Assembly (NCBI GenBank): GCA_934277375.1
Contig: CAKQTZ010000004.1
Span: 124,001 to 188,000 of the forward strand
Reading direction: 5' to 3'
From: an uncultured Coprococcus sp.
GTDB lineage: Bacteria; Bacillota; Clostridia; Lachnospirales; Lachnospiraceae
Length of the DNA stretch: 64,000 bases
In this document: one piece after another, positions 17,161-30,464 of the stretch
Layout of the letters: every line of letters begins with the position of its first letter
Numbering within the stretch: the first letter of the stretch is position 1
Position numbers and translations under genes: made by a program
The notes under the pieces: generated by a model
The model's input: only the letters and a program-made list of their open reading frames with translations
Database searches by the model: none
Told to the model about the DNA's origin: nothing

Positions 17161-17490
17161 ATGAATTCAGTAAATGACAGATCCAGAGATATAGGTCCAT
17201 TTGTTCCAGGACCGGATGACGATATGATGATCTGCCGATGTGAGGAGATCACCAAGGGCGAGATCAGGAAAGCAGTCCACGAGGGAATGTGGACTATGAC
17301 AGAGATAAGAAGATACCTGCGAACAGGAATGGGACTGTGCCAGGGACAGACATGTGCCAAGCTGGTCAAAGGAATCGTTGCAAGGGAGCTTGGAGTATCA
17401 CCGGCGGAGCTTGAGCCGGCGACATCCAGAGCACCTATGCGTCCTATAGAGATGCGCATATTTGCAAATGAAGAGAAGGAGGGCGAGTAG
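17161..17490 (+). CDS. BFD-like (2Fe-2S) subunit
   Basis: This 109-residue protein is a bacterioferritin-associated-ferredoxin-like [2Fe-2S] domain. Its ligands are CRC (Cys25, Cys27) and CQGQTC (Cys60, Cys65), embedded in the characteristic VHEGMWTMTEIRRYLRTGMGLCQG helix. In related enzymes this domain is fused to the FAD subunit; here it is free-standing. AGGAGG precedes the ATG and the DAO-type gene starts one base after its stop, so translation is coupled. Confidence 0.87.
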   Translation: MNSVNDRSRDIGPFVPGPDDDMMICRCEEITKGEIRKAVHEGMWTMTEIRRYLRTGMGLCQGQTCAKLVKGIVARELGVSPAELEPATSRAPMRPIEMRIFANEEKEGE

Positions 17491-17491
17491 T

Positions 17492-18622
17492 ATGGGAAAC
17501 ACAGCAGAAGTTGTAGTTGTCGGCGGAGGAATCATTGGAAGCTCGATCAGTTACTATCTCGCAAAGAGAGGAGTAAGCGTCATATGCCTTGAGGGCTCAG
17601 ATCATTTTGGAAATGGCGGTTCAAGCCGAAATGGAGGCGGTGTTCGCCAGTCAGGAAGAGATCCAAGGGAGCTGCCCCTTGTAATGTACGGAATAAAGAA
17701 TTTCTGGCCTACACTTACAGAGGAGCTTGAGGTAGACTGCGAATATCATCAGGATGGAAACCTGAGACTTGGAAAGACGGAGAAGCACAGACAGATACTG
17801 GAGGGACTTACTGATAGAGCTGTGAAGGTGGGTCTGGATGTGAAGATGATAGACGGCGATGAGGTAAGGCGTATCAATCCTTATCTGTCAGACGAGGTCA
17901 CATGTGCGAGCTGGTGTCCGACAGACGGTCACGCCAACCCGCTCACAACGACACTTGGATACTACAAGACAGCCAGAAAGCTGGGAGTGCATTTCATCTC
18001 CGGTGAAAAAGTTGTTGAGCTTCGAAAGATAAAGGGAAAACTGCGTCAGATCATCTGTGAGTCCGGCGATGTATACGAGGGTGAGACAGTCGTGCTTGCA
18101 GCGGGATATGAATCGCGAAAGATTGCGGGAACAGTCGGCATAGATATTCCGATGCAGCTTGCTATGCTTGAGGCGCTTGTAACGGAAGCTGAACCACCTA
18201 TGTTCGATCAGATGCTGGGAACTGCAGAGGCAGATTTCTATGGCCATCAGACAAAGCATGGCTCATTTGTATTTGGCGGGTCGTCAGGGCTTGAGGGATT
18301 CACTAAGGACAACGGAACCCCGATATGTTATAGTAAAACTGCACCGTGTATCTGCCGTGGAATCATGAAGTATTTCCCTGATCTGGCAAATGCCAAGATC
18401 GTCAGAACCTGGGCCGGATGGATGGACAAATGTGCAGACGGAGTGCCGGTGCTTGGAAATGTGAGTGAGGTTCCTGGACTTGTGCTTGCCTGCGGATTCA
18501 CAGGACACGGATTCGGAATCGCCCCGGCGGTTGGAGATCAGCTTGCCGAGCTCATAACAACAGGAAAAACAACGGTTGATATACATCCGCTGCGTTACGA
18601 TAGATTTAAGGCAAAGATTTAA
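17492..18622 (+). CDS. FAD-dependent amine oxidoreductase (DAO/HcnC family)
   Basis: This is the likely substrate-oxidising subunit. The 376-residue protein has the DAO fold FAD motif VVVVGGGIIGSSISYYLAKRG, SSRNGGGVRQ, WCPTDGHANPL and the C-terminal GLVLACGFTGHGFGIAP. Relatives include glycine/sarcosine oxidases, HcnC and D-hydroxyproline dehydrogenase subunits. AGGAGG is nine bases upstream of ATG 17492; the frame extends back to 17462 inside the previous gene without a site. Together the four genes encode an alpha-beta-gamma-delta amine dehydrogenase. Exact substrate (opine, sarcosine, hydroxyproline or another N-substituted amino acid) is unknown. Confidence 0.9.
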   Translation: MGNTAEVVVVGGGIIGSSISYYLAKRGVSVICLEGSDHFGNGGSSRNGGGVRQSGRDPRELPLVMYGIKNFWPTLTEELEVDCEYHQDGNLRLGKTEKHRQILEGLTDRAVKVGLDVKMIDGDEVRRINPYLSDEVTCASWCPTDGHANPLTTTLGYYKTARKLGVHFISGEKVVELRKIKGKLRQIICESGDVYEGETVVLAAGYESRKIAGTVGIDIPMQLAMLEALVTEAEPPMFDQMLGTAEADFYGHQTKHGSFVFGGSSGLEGFTKDNGTPICYSKTAPCICRGIMKYFPDLANAKIVRTWAGWMDKCADGVPVLGNVSEVPGLVLACGFTGHGFGIAPAVGDQLAELITTGKTTVDIHPLRYDRFKAKI

Positions 18623-18719
18623 TGGCACTGTTATTTCTGTTTCATATGCAGTGAATTGGTCATTCCTATAGCAAAGGATGTAAAAAATGCAAGGAGAAAT
18701 ATTCCTCATGCTACAGCTA

Positions 18720-22220
<3,501 letters not shown>

Positions 22221-22268
22221 TTAGACAAAACATGCAGATTATGAGACCGTTCAGAGACTTGCAAAATC

Positions 22269-22742
22269 ATGGTACGACATACGGACTGTGCTTGCACAAG
22301 GGAGTATGTCAACACTACAGATGACCACCCACTTATTGTGGCAGCGATAGTGCATTATCAGCTTGTCACAATACATGGATTTGAGGATGGAAATGGCAGA
22401 ACAGCAAGGCTTATGTCTGGATATATACTGGATTATTACGGATATGGATTTGGCGGGATCGGATCCCTGGAGGAGTACTTTGCGTATGATTCAGAGGAAT
22501 ATTACAGCAGACTTCAGATGGGACTTCCTGCGTTATATTATTCAGGCCGGGACAATCCGCCGCACCCGGAGATATGGATAAGTTATTTTCTGAGAATGGT
22601 GGAGCTGTATTCTACAAAGGTCAGACAGTTGTCACTGGAGATACGGGATGAGCTATTACACCATAGAAAATGGTGGACAGATAGTAGAAGTAATAGAGAG
22701 ACGCAGGCAGAAAAGTTGACACAGGCAAAATGTGATAGTTAA
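22269..22742 (+). pseudogene. Fic-domain protein remnant (both ends missing)
   Basis: The frame encodes the Fic core IHGFEDGNGRTARL, which matches the HxFxDGNGRxxR catalytic loop of Fic AMP-transferases, with DDHPLIVAAIVHYQLVT before it. The usual N-terminal half (about 150 residues with the flap) and the C-terminal winged helix are absent, and a stop lies just upstream (22242). There is no clear ribosome site at ATG 22269. It is most likely a decayed Fic gene stranded between lacZ and the AraC gene. Confidence 0.7.
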
Positions 22743-22774
22743 TACACATAGTTGTTAAAAGAAAGGAGCCACAC

Positions 22775-23644
22775 ATGTACACAAACTCAGCATATCTTCA
22801 CAACTCAATGCTCGACATAGTGGATAAGAGCAGACCGCTCATAGTCACTAGCTGCGGAACGTACAAGCTGTATACACAGAAGGAGTTTACAACCTACAGA
22901 CCTAAAGGGCGTAAAGATTATCAGCTCATATATGTGGCGGCGGGGAAGGCGCATTTTGAGATAGATGGAGAGGATGTGACTGCCTGTCCAGGTAGTATGG
23001 TTATTTACAGGCCGAGACAGAGGCAGAGGTATGTGTATTACGGAGAAGAACACACAGAGGTGTTCTGGGTGCATTTTACCGGGGGAGATGTGAAGCAGAC
23101 ACTCAGGAGATACGGGATAGACAGCGATGTGAATATGTTCTACGGAGGAGACCATGCGGAGTACAGAACTTTGTTCAGACAGATGATACAGGAACTTCAG
23201 CTCTGCCGGGATGACTACGAGGAGATGCTTGAACACATATTCAGACAGATACTTATCTCTGCGCATAGGCAGCAGGGGCAGGATAATTCCAAAACTGTGA
23301 CTGCTATGGCAGAGGAGATGGACCGGGCGGCAGCGTATTTTGGAGAGCATTACAATGAGGAGATAGTGGTTGATGATTATGCCAACACCTGCAACATGAG
23401 CGTGAGTTGGTTCATAAGGAATTTCAGGCAGCGGATAGGTACCACACCTACACAGTACATCATGGCAAAGCGCGTGGCCAACGCCCAGATGCTGATCGAG
23501 AGCTCAGATTATAATATGACTGAGATTGCAAAGATAGTAGGGTATGACAATCCGCTCTATTTCAGCAGAGTGTTTAAGAAAGAAAAAGGATTGTCTCCGA
23601 TGGAATACAGGAAATTAGTGAGAAATCCGGAGAATAGAAATTAA
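22775..23644 (+). CDS. AraC-family transcriptional regulator (sugar-type cupin N-terminus)
   Basis: The 289-residue protein has an N-terminal cupin-like ligand domain (DYQLIYVAAGKAHFEIDGE, residues about 45-110) and a C-terminal double helix-turn-helix (about 190-285) with the AraC signature IAKIVGYDNPLYFSRVFKKEKGLSPMEYR. AAAGGAG is seven bases before the ATG. It lies 650 bp upstream of lacZ in the opposite direction, with only the Fic remnant between, so control of lacZ through the palindrome at 22199-22213 is plausible. Confidence 0.9.
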   Translation: MYTNSAYLHNSMLDIVDKSRPLIVTSCGTYKLYTQKEFTTYRPKGRKDYQLIYVAAGKAHFEIDGEDVTACPGSMVIYRPRQRQRYVYYGEEHTEVFWVHFTGGDVKQTLRRYGIDSDVNMFYGGDHAEYRTLFRQMIQELQLCRDDYEEMLEHIFRQILISAHRQQGQDNSKTVTAMAEEMDRAAAYFGEHYNEEIVVDDYANTCNMSVSWFIRNFRQRIGTTPTQYIMAKRVANAQMLIESSDYNMTEIAKIVGYDNPLYFSRVFKKEKGLSPMEYRKLVRNPENRN

Positions 23645-23763
23645 CCAACTCCCTGAGGGGCACTTTTTTCCTTCCAAATGGGCATTATAATTACATGCCC
23701 CAGTAGTTAAAATATATACAGATATGTTTGTGTATTTTAATTATACAAGAGGGAGGACGAAGT

Positions 23764-26700
23764 ATGAGAAAAAGAAGGGGTATAGCGATAACCTTGATTT
23801 TTCTGATGTTGGTGACATTGTTTCCGATGGATGTATGGGCATATGTTGGAACAAAGACCGTTCAGACGAAAGATCAGGTCAAAACCGGAGAAAAGGTGAT
23901 ATTTTATGGCGGCAGCTGCTATAAGGATGTATATCTTGAAAATGATTATATAAGGCTCGATCTCGTTCATATGGGGAATGATATTGCAGTAATTTCACAG
24001 CCAAAAAGAACCGAGGAGAATGCTGCCAAATTTCTTGCAAGTGATAATTATGCAGTGGATACGTTTTCGGTACAGTTTGGTGCGTGGGGCGGAGAAAGCA
24101 TGCTCAAAGCCAGGGAGATCACGATGACACGTAACAAGGATAGCATAGTTCTTGATTATAATTTCACTGATGACAGGGTACTCATAAGTGTTACATATAC
24201 TCTGGTGAATCTCAATGAAGGATATACGGATGGCCATTCTAATGAAGGTGTTGTAACAGGGGATGATAATTATAAAACAATTACATCTGTTCCGGATGAC
24301 AACGCTGACGATAAGGGTCGGACCTGGGGGATAATGGCCAACATGAGTTGTGATTTCACCAATAAGGCAAGCGGTGGTGCCAATTTCAGGTGGTACCGCG
24401 ACTACAAGAAATTTAACGCAATGGGACATAGAAATGTATTTGCTCCGGGAACAGTGAAAATGAGCAGAACAACAAAGTCTGGAAACAAGTATGATTACAG
24501 AAAACCGTATACATTCGACACGGAAAGTGTGGACATCACAGGAGGCTTGGGAAGAACCGATACCTATCAGAGCGAGGATGGCGGATATTACGGTAAAAAT
24601 AATAAGAATTATATAACGGAAGTATTCATGGACAGCTATTTCTGGGCGAACCCATTTGTGGCAACGGGACAGGATTTCTATAAGCTTAAGTATACAGGTG
24701 GACCGGATGCCGGAGCTTATGATGGAGTGAACGGATTTGAGAACGGGGATACCATGCCACAGTATGTAACATACAATGTGAATGGTGATCTCCGGGTGCA
24801 GAGTGCCGCAAAATGGCTGTATAAAGGAGATAAGAAATATGACAACATGCCTGCCATGCTTGTGGGCTTCAGAGATCTTTATAAGAAGAATGAGGATAAT
24901 TTCACTCCATCGGACAAGGTGGCTGTGGCTGCGGATTCAAATACTCTGGGGGTGTTCAAGACCGATGGTAAATACACGGTGTATGCTCTCGACGGCGGGC
25001 AGAATGAGAAGAAGCTGATAAATACATATGGTAAGCCTGTGGCCAGATATAGAGGTAAATTCCAGACAAAGACAGACGCGAATGGACGCACATATTATGA
25101 ATTTGCGAATCAGGTGGTGGCGCTTTCGGACACGGTGACAGCATCGTGGGGGAAGGATAATGAGTCCGGGAAACAGCCGCACTTCTATCTGTATCAGGAT
25201 GGAACTGTTGATATGTACATGATCAGGCTGAACACACCTAAGTTTAAGTTCTATGAGCCAAAAGATAACAGCCTTAAGCTTGGATACTCAGATGGTGGAA
25301 TAAAACTGACCATGGATCCGGACAAGAACAAGGCAGCTATATACACGGACATTCCGAATACCACCAGTAAGGTGGATACGGCTGTTATAAGCACAGATGG
25401 CAATCTGCTGTTTGAAGGCGAGGTAACATTTGACATATTGTTTGGCAGGGATAATGAGCTCACTATGAAAAGGCTCAGTTATGGAATGAGCAATAGGGAG
25501 TTCAAGGTAAATGGAGTGGAGACTTCAGGCAGCATAGACACTGCCAACATGATAGGAATTGAGCTTGCCAAAATAGAGGGCGAGGTTAATACATTTAAGA
25601 ACGAGGAACGGTATGCCTTTTCTGTGGAGGTGAATGCCTTTGATCTGTTTGAAGGTGAGGCGGAACTTGAACTTAAAAGGCTCAGAAAGACAGGAGATCT
25701 GGTTCCAAACAAGATGTATATTGCCGGATATGCGGAGCCGGGAATCCCGCTTGTGCCTCCCCTTATTGTGGCCAGACTTACAGGAGGCGGTGGAGGCTTT
25801 GATGGACTTGCGGATACCATAAATGGAGATTTCCTTGCAATCCCTCCTCTTACACTCAGCATGGAGGGTGGTATGAGCATGCTTCATGTGTTCAATGGTA
25901 AAGCAAAGACCACGATTGGCCCGAGCAAGGTTCAGGTAGAACTTAAGGATGTAAATCTGTGCAAGCTTCCGGATCTTATCACGTCACTTGAGTGGCATCT
26001 CGGTGTGACCGGACAGCAGAAATTGTACAATGGAATGACCTATACAGGCCTTAATGGCAATGGCGGAATGTCGGCCGAGATGAAAGTTCCAAAGGATATG
26101 GAGGTTTTTCAGATTTCAGGTTCGGTGGATCTGAATGGCTTTGCCGGTGCGGACAATATCAAAAGACCTACAAGCATATATGTAAATGCCAATGTTGTAG
26201 GAGATGTCACTGGTAAAGTGTGTGTTCCGAAAAAATGGAAACTTATCGGTGGTAAGACTCTTGCATCGGCAAAGGTAGATTTTGCACTTGGAGGAGAGAC
26301 GGCCATAAGCGTCAGAAATGTCAGCTACGATAAGGCTGTGAAATCAGCAATTGATAATCTTCATATATATGGCGGAATGGCATATACCGGAAATATAGGA
26401 AAGATTTATTCCAGAATATATTATGTAATCCCGTCGACAGTCGGCGGAAAGGTGTCCTGGGGAGAACCTGACGAGTGGGATGTCGAAGAAGTGGCAGGAC
26501 TTGCAGCTGTCCAGCTTTATGATGAGAATGGTGAAGCCGCAGGAATAGGGTATATGGAGTTGTATCTTGATGATGCGGATTATGCAGTGGTTGATGTGGG
26601 CAATGTGCTTGCGGCTACAGACACGGATGCGGATGATGAGGCATTGCTTGCAGGAGCAGATGTTACATCTAGATTTGAACTTACTGATGTAGGGGCAGTG

Positions 26701-29226
26701 AGAGATGACGCTGCAGTTCTGCTCACTCTCATGCCGGCAGATGGTGTATCAATCCAGGATATGGCAGAAGGACTTCATATATATGATGCAGATAACAATC
26801 CTGTTGAACTCAGATGGATGCCGGATGTGGTGGATGAGGCGACAGATGATACGAGAAACTATAATGCGGTGACAGGAATAGGCGCAGGCGGAAAGGATAC
26901 GATATTCGTGAGCCTTGGAACGAAGGCAGACTGTGCTGGAAAGTATTCCTGGAAAGTTGTATCTGAGGCGGGAGACTTTACAGGCAGACTGTACACACAG
27001 AATCCACAGCCTACTGTTCAGGGCACACTGGCTGCCTCTGCCGGTGGCGGCCAGGTGACAGCACATGTCGATTCACCGGTACAGAATGAGAAATACGTGC
27101 TGTCTACATACCTTGGAAGTGAGCAGGGCTCTGCGGACTATCTGATTGACAGAAGAGAGATATCGGAAACAGACGTAACAGTGGATATATCAGGATCGGG
27201 CACGGAGCTGCCTACCGGGGAGTATTATGTGTCGGTATATTTGGAGCAGGAGAGACAGGGAGATTTCGATGGGGATGGTGTCATGGAGACGGCCCTGATT
27301 CCTGTGGACAATGCTGCATATGCAGATAAAATAACTTATACAAATACAGTTCAGCCAGATGCACCGTCATCTGTGATGATAGATGCAACAGGTAACGAGA
27401 TCATGAATGCCAGATGGAAACGCGTGGCAGATGCGGATGGATACAAGATAAATATTTATACGGTAGATGCAGGCGGTAATGCTGTCGACACGGCAAGAAG
27501 TTATAATATATCGGCGGATAAGATAGATTCCATGACGGGAATTTCTTTCAACGGACCTGCAAATGAGTACAGCCTTGACATGGCACTCACTGTTGGAGGA
27601 AATGATGCAGATGGCAACAGCATGGCGCTGGATGCTGACAGTACATACAGAGTAGGTGTGCAGGCGTACAACTATCTTACAACTGACGAGAATGGAAATG
27701 GAACAGCTCCGGTGTACAGTTCTGAAGCGTTCTCACAGGATGAGTATCTTCCGGAGTATGAGGAGCTTGAGCTGACTGTGAAGGCAAGGTATGACTCGTT
27801 TGGCGCGTATGAGGTTGTGGAATGCGATGCCGATACGGGAATGTACTATATTCAGACTGATTCATATGGCTATGCATATCTTGAGGTTGCCGCTGAAGGC
27901 GCAGGAAGTTCGCCTGTTGAATATTCACTTACGAGACTGGACACAGGTGAAAAGATTGCTGACAGCACGGATGGCAGACTTGATGTACCGGGACCTGAAT
28001 TCTCAGGAACACTAATGCTTAAACTCATGGCGGAAAATACGGTGACCGGTGATGTTACGGTCAGATATATCACACTTCAGAAAGATGACACAGCACCTAT
28101 ACTGACATTAGATAAAAGCAATGTTGTGGCAGACAGCGATACAGGAAAATATGTCATAACAGGACATACAGAGCCGGGGGCTGATGTTATTCTGGAAAAG
28201 ACCAATGCACAGGTTGTAGCGGAGGATGATGGCACATTCATGATCACTGGTACTCTAAGCAGGGTACAGATATGGGATGACGAGCAGTCGGATATGGTTG
28301 ACACTGACGAGTTTGAGCCGCTTATGGCAGATATATATGCCAGAGACAGAGTGGGAAACAGGTCGGCAAATGCGGCGGTGATCGCAAATGTTAAGGCTGA
28401 GACTGTAAACAGTGGAACGGTGAAGTACGATTTGCAAGGTGGATCCTGGAAGGAAGATTACACAGCGCCTGCCCTATATTCACAGGATGCTCCGTTGACA
28501 TTCCCTACTGAAGAAAATGTGGAGCGTAAAGGATATATATTTGGTGGCTGGTATGACAATCCAGAGTGTACAGGTGATGCGGTTGTTGAGACAACAGCAT
28601 CTCAGTCAGGCGTTATAGAGCTCTATGCAAAGTGGGTTGATGAGAACGGTGATGCGACTACGGAGGGTAGGACTACAGAGAGTGGAACTACAGAGAGCAG
28701 AACTACAGAGAGTGGAACCACAGAGAGCAGAACTACAGAGAGTGGAACTACAGAGAGTGGAACTACAGAGAGTGGAACTACGGAGAGCAGAACTACAGAG
28801 ACTGAGACCACAGAGGCTTTGACCACAGAGCGACCGGATGTTGTGACCACGGAAGATGTAACGGAGAAACCGACGGAACATACATCTGAGATGACAGAAC
28901 TTACAACGGAAGTTACTACAACAGAGCCTGAGACGAAAACCACTGAGAGCTCAAAAGATCAGACGGAAGCCACAACGGCTGTTACAGCAAGTGATAGTAC
29001 ATCTGAGACGGTGGATACCACAACGGCTGTAAAGGACACCACGGCTTCTGATACCGAGAGGTCTGAGTCGCTAGATACGTCAGATCGGTCAACAGGAGGA
29101 CAGACAGACGGTTCCAATCCGGGAACTGGTGATCCGTTCAGACCAGTTATATGGATAGTAATATGTATACTGTGTGGCTCAGGTGTAATTGTTGTTGAGG
29201 GAAAGAGAAGAAAAAGACACAAATAA
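23764..29226 (+). CDS. Large sortase-anchored surface protein
   Basis: The 1820-residue protein has a signal peptide (basic start, hydrophobic stretch, cleavage near VWA-Y, about residue 26) and a C-terminal sorting signal: NPGTG (1785-1789), a hydrophobic span and the basic tail GKRRKRHK. Most of the length is beta-rich without a catalytic motif I recognise. Fibronectin-like parts appear around 1195-1310 (SSVMIDATGNEIMNARWK). Residues about 1553-1630 resemble a Flg_new/InlB B-type repeat (YIFGGWYDNPECTG). A Thr/Glu/Ser linker (1631-1680) precedes the anchor. I chose ATG 23764, which has GGGAGG upstream. It is probably an adhesin or glycan-contact protein; its ligand is unknown. A terminator follows at 29261. 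Confidence 0.85.
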   Translation: MRKRRGIAITLIFLMLVTLFPMDVWAYVGTKTVQTKDQVKTGEKVIFYGGSCYKDVYLENDYIRLDLVHMGNDIAVISQPKRTEENAAKFLASDNYAVDTFSVQFGAWGGESMLKAREITMTRNKDSIVLDYNFTDDRVLISVTYTLVNLNEGYTDGHSNEGVVTGDDNYKTITSVPDDNADDKGRTWGIMANMSCDFTNKASGGANFRWYRDYKKFNAMGHRNVFAPGTVKMSRTTKSGNKYDYRKPYTFDTESVDITGGLGRTDTYQSEDGGYYGKNNKNYITEVFMDSYFWANPFVATGQDFYKLKYTGGPDAGAYDGVNGFENGDTMPQYVTYNVNGDLRVQSAAKWLYKGDKKYDNMPAMLVGFRDLYKKNEDNFTPSDKVAVAADSNTLGVFKTDGKYTVYALDGGQNEKKLINTYGKPVARYRGKFQTKTDANGRTYYEFANQVVALSDTVTASWGKDNESGKQPHFYLYQDGTVDMYMIRLNTPKFKFYEPKDNSLKLGYSDGGIKLTMDPDKNKAAIYTDIPNTTSKVDTAVISTDGNLLFEGEVTFDILFGRDNELTMKRLSYGMSNREFKVNGVETSGSIDTANMIGIELAKIEGEVNTFKNEERYAFSVEVNAFDLFEGEAELELKRLRKTGDLVPNKMYIAGYAEPGIPLVPPLIVARLTGGGGGFDGLADTINGDFLAIPPLTLSMEGGMSMLHVFNGKAKTTIGPSKVQVELKDVNLCKLPDLITSLEWHLGVTGQQKLYNGMTYTGLNGNGGMSAEMKVPKDMEVFQISGSVDLNGFAGADNIKRPTSIYVNANVVGDVTGKVCVPKKWKLIGGKTLASAKVDFALGGETAISVRNVSYDKAVKSAIDNLHIYGGMAYTGNIGKIYSRIYYVIPSTVGGKVSWGEPDEWDVEEVAGLAAVQLYDENGEAAGIGYMELYLDDADYAVVDVGNVLAATDTDADDEALLAGADVTSRFELTDVGAVRDDAAVLLTLMPADGVSIQDMAEGLHIYDADNNPVELRWMPDVVDEATDDTRNYNAVTGIGAGGKDTIFVSLGTKADCAGKYSWKVVSEAGDFTGRLYTQNPQPTVQGTLAASAGGGQVTAHVDSPVQNEKYVLSTYLGSEQGSADYLIDRREISETDVTVDISGSGTELPTGEYYVSVYLEQERQGDFDGDGVMETALIPVDNAAYADKITYTNTVQPDAPSSVMIDATGNEIMNARWKRVADADGYKINIYTVDAGGNAVDTARSYNISADKIDSMTGISFNGPANEYSLDMALTVGGNDADGNSMALDADSTYRVGVQAYNYLTTDENGNGTAPVYSSEAFSQDEYLPEYEELELTVKARYDSFGAYEVVECDADTGMYYIQTDSYGYAYLEVAAEGAGSSPVEYSLTRLDTGEKIADSTDGRLDVPGPEFSGTLMLKLMAENTVTGDVTVRYITLQKDDTAPILTLDKSNVVADSDTGKYVITGHTEPGADVILEKTNAQVVAEDDGTFMITGTLSRVQIWDDEQSDMVDTDEFEPLMADIYARDRVGNRSANAAVIANVKAETVNSGTVKYDLQGGSWKEDYTAPALYSQDAPLTFPTEENVERKGYIFGGWYDNPECTGDAVVETTASQSGVIELYAKWVDENGDATTEGRTTESGTTESRTTESGTTESRTTESGTTESGTTESGTTESRTTETETTEALTTERPDVVTTEDVTEKPTEHTSEMTELTTEVTTTEPETKTTESSKDQTEATTAVTASDSTSETVDTTTAVKDTTASDTERSESLDTSDRSTGGQTDGSNPGTGDPFRPVIWIVICILCGSGVIVVEGKRRKRHK
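28656..28806 (+). repeat. 18-bp tandem repeat coding for a Thr-Glu-Ser linker
   Basis: About eight units of roughly ACTACAGAGAGTGGA/CAGA encode TTESGT or TTESRT in the surface protein, just before the cell-wall anchor. Units alternate between GT and RT types. Such stalks vary in copy number between strains. It is coding, not a CRISPR array. Confidence 0.85.
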
Positions 29227-29260
29227 AGAGTTAGGATGATTGGTTATTTATAAAACAGGC

Positions 29261-29280
29261 CCACCGTTTTCGGACGGTGG
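29261..29280. terminator. Bidirectional hairpin between convergent genes
   Basis: CCACCGT-TTTCGG-ACGGTGG forms a tight stem-loop between the stop of the surface protein and the stop of the LuxR gene. T-rich sequence is weak on the plus side and moderate (TGTTTTAT) on the minus side. Confidence 0.6.
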
Positions 29281-29298
29281 ACCTTGTGTTATATAAGA

Positions 29299-30312
29299 TC
29301 ATTGATTCACGTATTCCTTCAGCTTGTCGCGTTTATCGACGTGAAGTTTTTCCAGAATTCCGGACACATAATGTTTCACAGTGTTTACAGACAGATCAAG
29401 ATAGTCAGCGATTTCTTTGTTTGTCCAATCTCTGCATGCTAACATGGCTATGGAAAATTCCATAGGAGTGAGAAGGGAAGTTACTTTTTTCTGAGCTTCA
29501 GGATTATGTATCTTCATCCAGCCGCGGCTGAAGGCGATGACCTGATCCACAAGTTTCTTATATAACTGTGGTTCGGTCTTTCGTATACATGATTCCAAAG
29601 TGCCCTGCATCGGACCATGATGCTCTATGAAGGGTTCAAGAAAACCATCTTTTCTGGCCATCTCCCAGGAGACTCCTATGGTCTTTTTTGCCTCTTCCTG
29701 ATTTTTCAGATTGATCTGACACATGGCTATGATGCACTGAAGATATATCATGGATATAGGATAATCTGTGTCTGCAAGTATAAGTGCTGACTGTGCCATT
29801 CCCAATGCCTTTGCATATTCACCATGAAGATATGCATCGTGTGCAAGTATGTATACGGCATAGAGCTGAATGCCTTTTGGGAGATACCTGTTATAGGTTC
29901 TGAGGTCCGGCAGTCCGTCCGGCTGGATATGAAGCAGAACCATGCTGATGTATGAAGCGAACAGGCAGTATGCCTTTACCTCCTCTGCGCAATCAGATGA
30001 CATAGCCCAGGATATACAGTTTTTTATATCATCCCTGCCCTTCTGGGCAGCTTCGGCATCCCCGAGTGTAAGATTTGAAAATGCGTATAGCATGTCTGCT
30101 GATATTCTAAGAGAGATATCAGAGGTCTCCAGATAGCGTTCAACCAGTTCGGCACATTTCTTAGCTTCGCCGGAGAAATAAAACAGTTCCGCTGTCGCTA
30201 TGTTTCGCTCATCCTCGTCTGATATTTCTTTTATCACATCTGCCGCGTGACCGGCCTCAAATGAGCTGCCCATAAGGGGCATGATACGTTTGTTGTTGTA
30301 TTTCAATTCCAT
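29299..30312 (-). CDS. LuxR-type helix-turn-helix regulator
   Basis: The 337-residue protein ends in a LuxR/GerE DNA-binding domain (residues about 270-330: LTPMEFSIAMLACRDWTNKEIADYLDLSVNTVKHYVSGILEKL). The N-terminal 260 residues are helical and TPR-like (for example LHGEYAKALGMAQSALILADTDY). It resembles the C-terminal part of MalT/LAL regulators without the AAA ATPase. It is divergent from the flavodoxin-fold gene, and an inverted repeat lies between them. The signal is unknown. Confidence 0.88.
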   Translation of the reverse strand: MELKYNNKRIMPLMGSSFEAGHAADVIKEISDEDERNIATAELFYFSGEAKKCAELVERYLETSDISLRISADMLYAFSNLTLGDAEAAQKGRDDIKNCISWAMSSDCAEEVKAYCLFASYISMVLLHIQPDGLPDLRTYNRYLPKGIQLYAVYILAHDAYLHGEYAKALGMAQSALILADTDYPISMIYLQCIIAMCQINLKNQEEAKKTIGVSWEMARKDGFLEPFIEHHGPMQGTLESCIRKTEPQLYKKLVDQVIAFSRGWMKIHNPEAQKKVTSLLTPMEFSIAMLACRDWTNKEIADYLDLSVNTVKHYVSGILEKLHVDKRDKLKEYVNQ

Positions 30313-30364
30313 ATTTATCCCTTCCCTTTGCTGACATGTATTACATATATTATAAGATAATAAT

Positions 30365-30393
30365 AGTTATTTAGTCCATACAGGAAAATAACT
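30365..30393. promoter_or_regulatory. Inverted repeat between divergent luxR-type and reductase genes
   Basis: AGTTATTT (30365-30372) and AAATAACT (30386-30393) are perfect 8-bp arms separated by 13 bases, in the 152-bp divergent gap. TATAAT-like bases follow at about 30415 toward the reductase gene. It is a candidate site for the LuxR-type protein. Confidence 0.4.
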
Positions 30394-30464
30394 GGAAAAA
30401 CTTTATCAATAAGTGTATATATAATATAGAAGCAACAGTTTAAAATGATTGGAGGAAGTAGATT

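Noticed and set aside
22269..22742. Functional Fic toxin of a toxin-antitoxin pair
   Set aside because: The N-terminal half and a C-terminal domain are missing and no antitoxin-like gene is adjacent.
28656..28806. CRISPR-like spacing of short repeats
   Set aside because: The units are contiguous, in frame and encode a Thr-Glu-Ser stalk; there are no spacers and no cas genes.
28606..28943. Minus-strand open frames opposite the TTES repeat
   Set aside because: Shadows caused by the tandem repeat composition; low complexity, no ribosome site.
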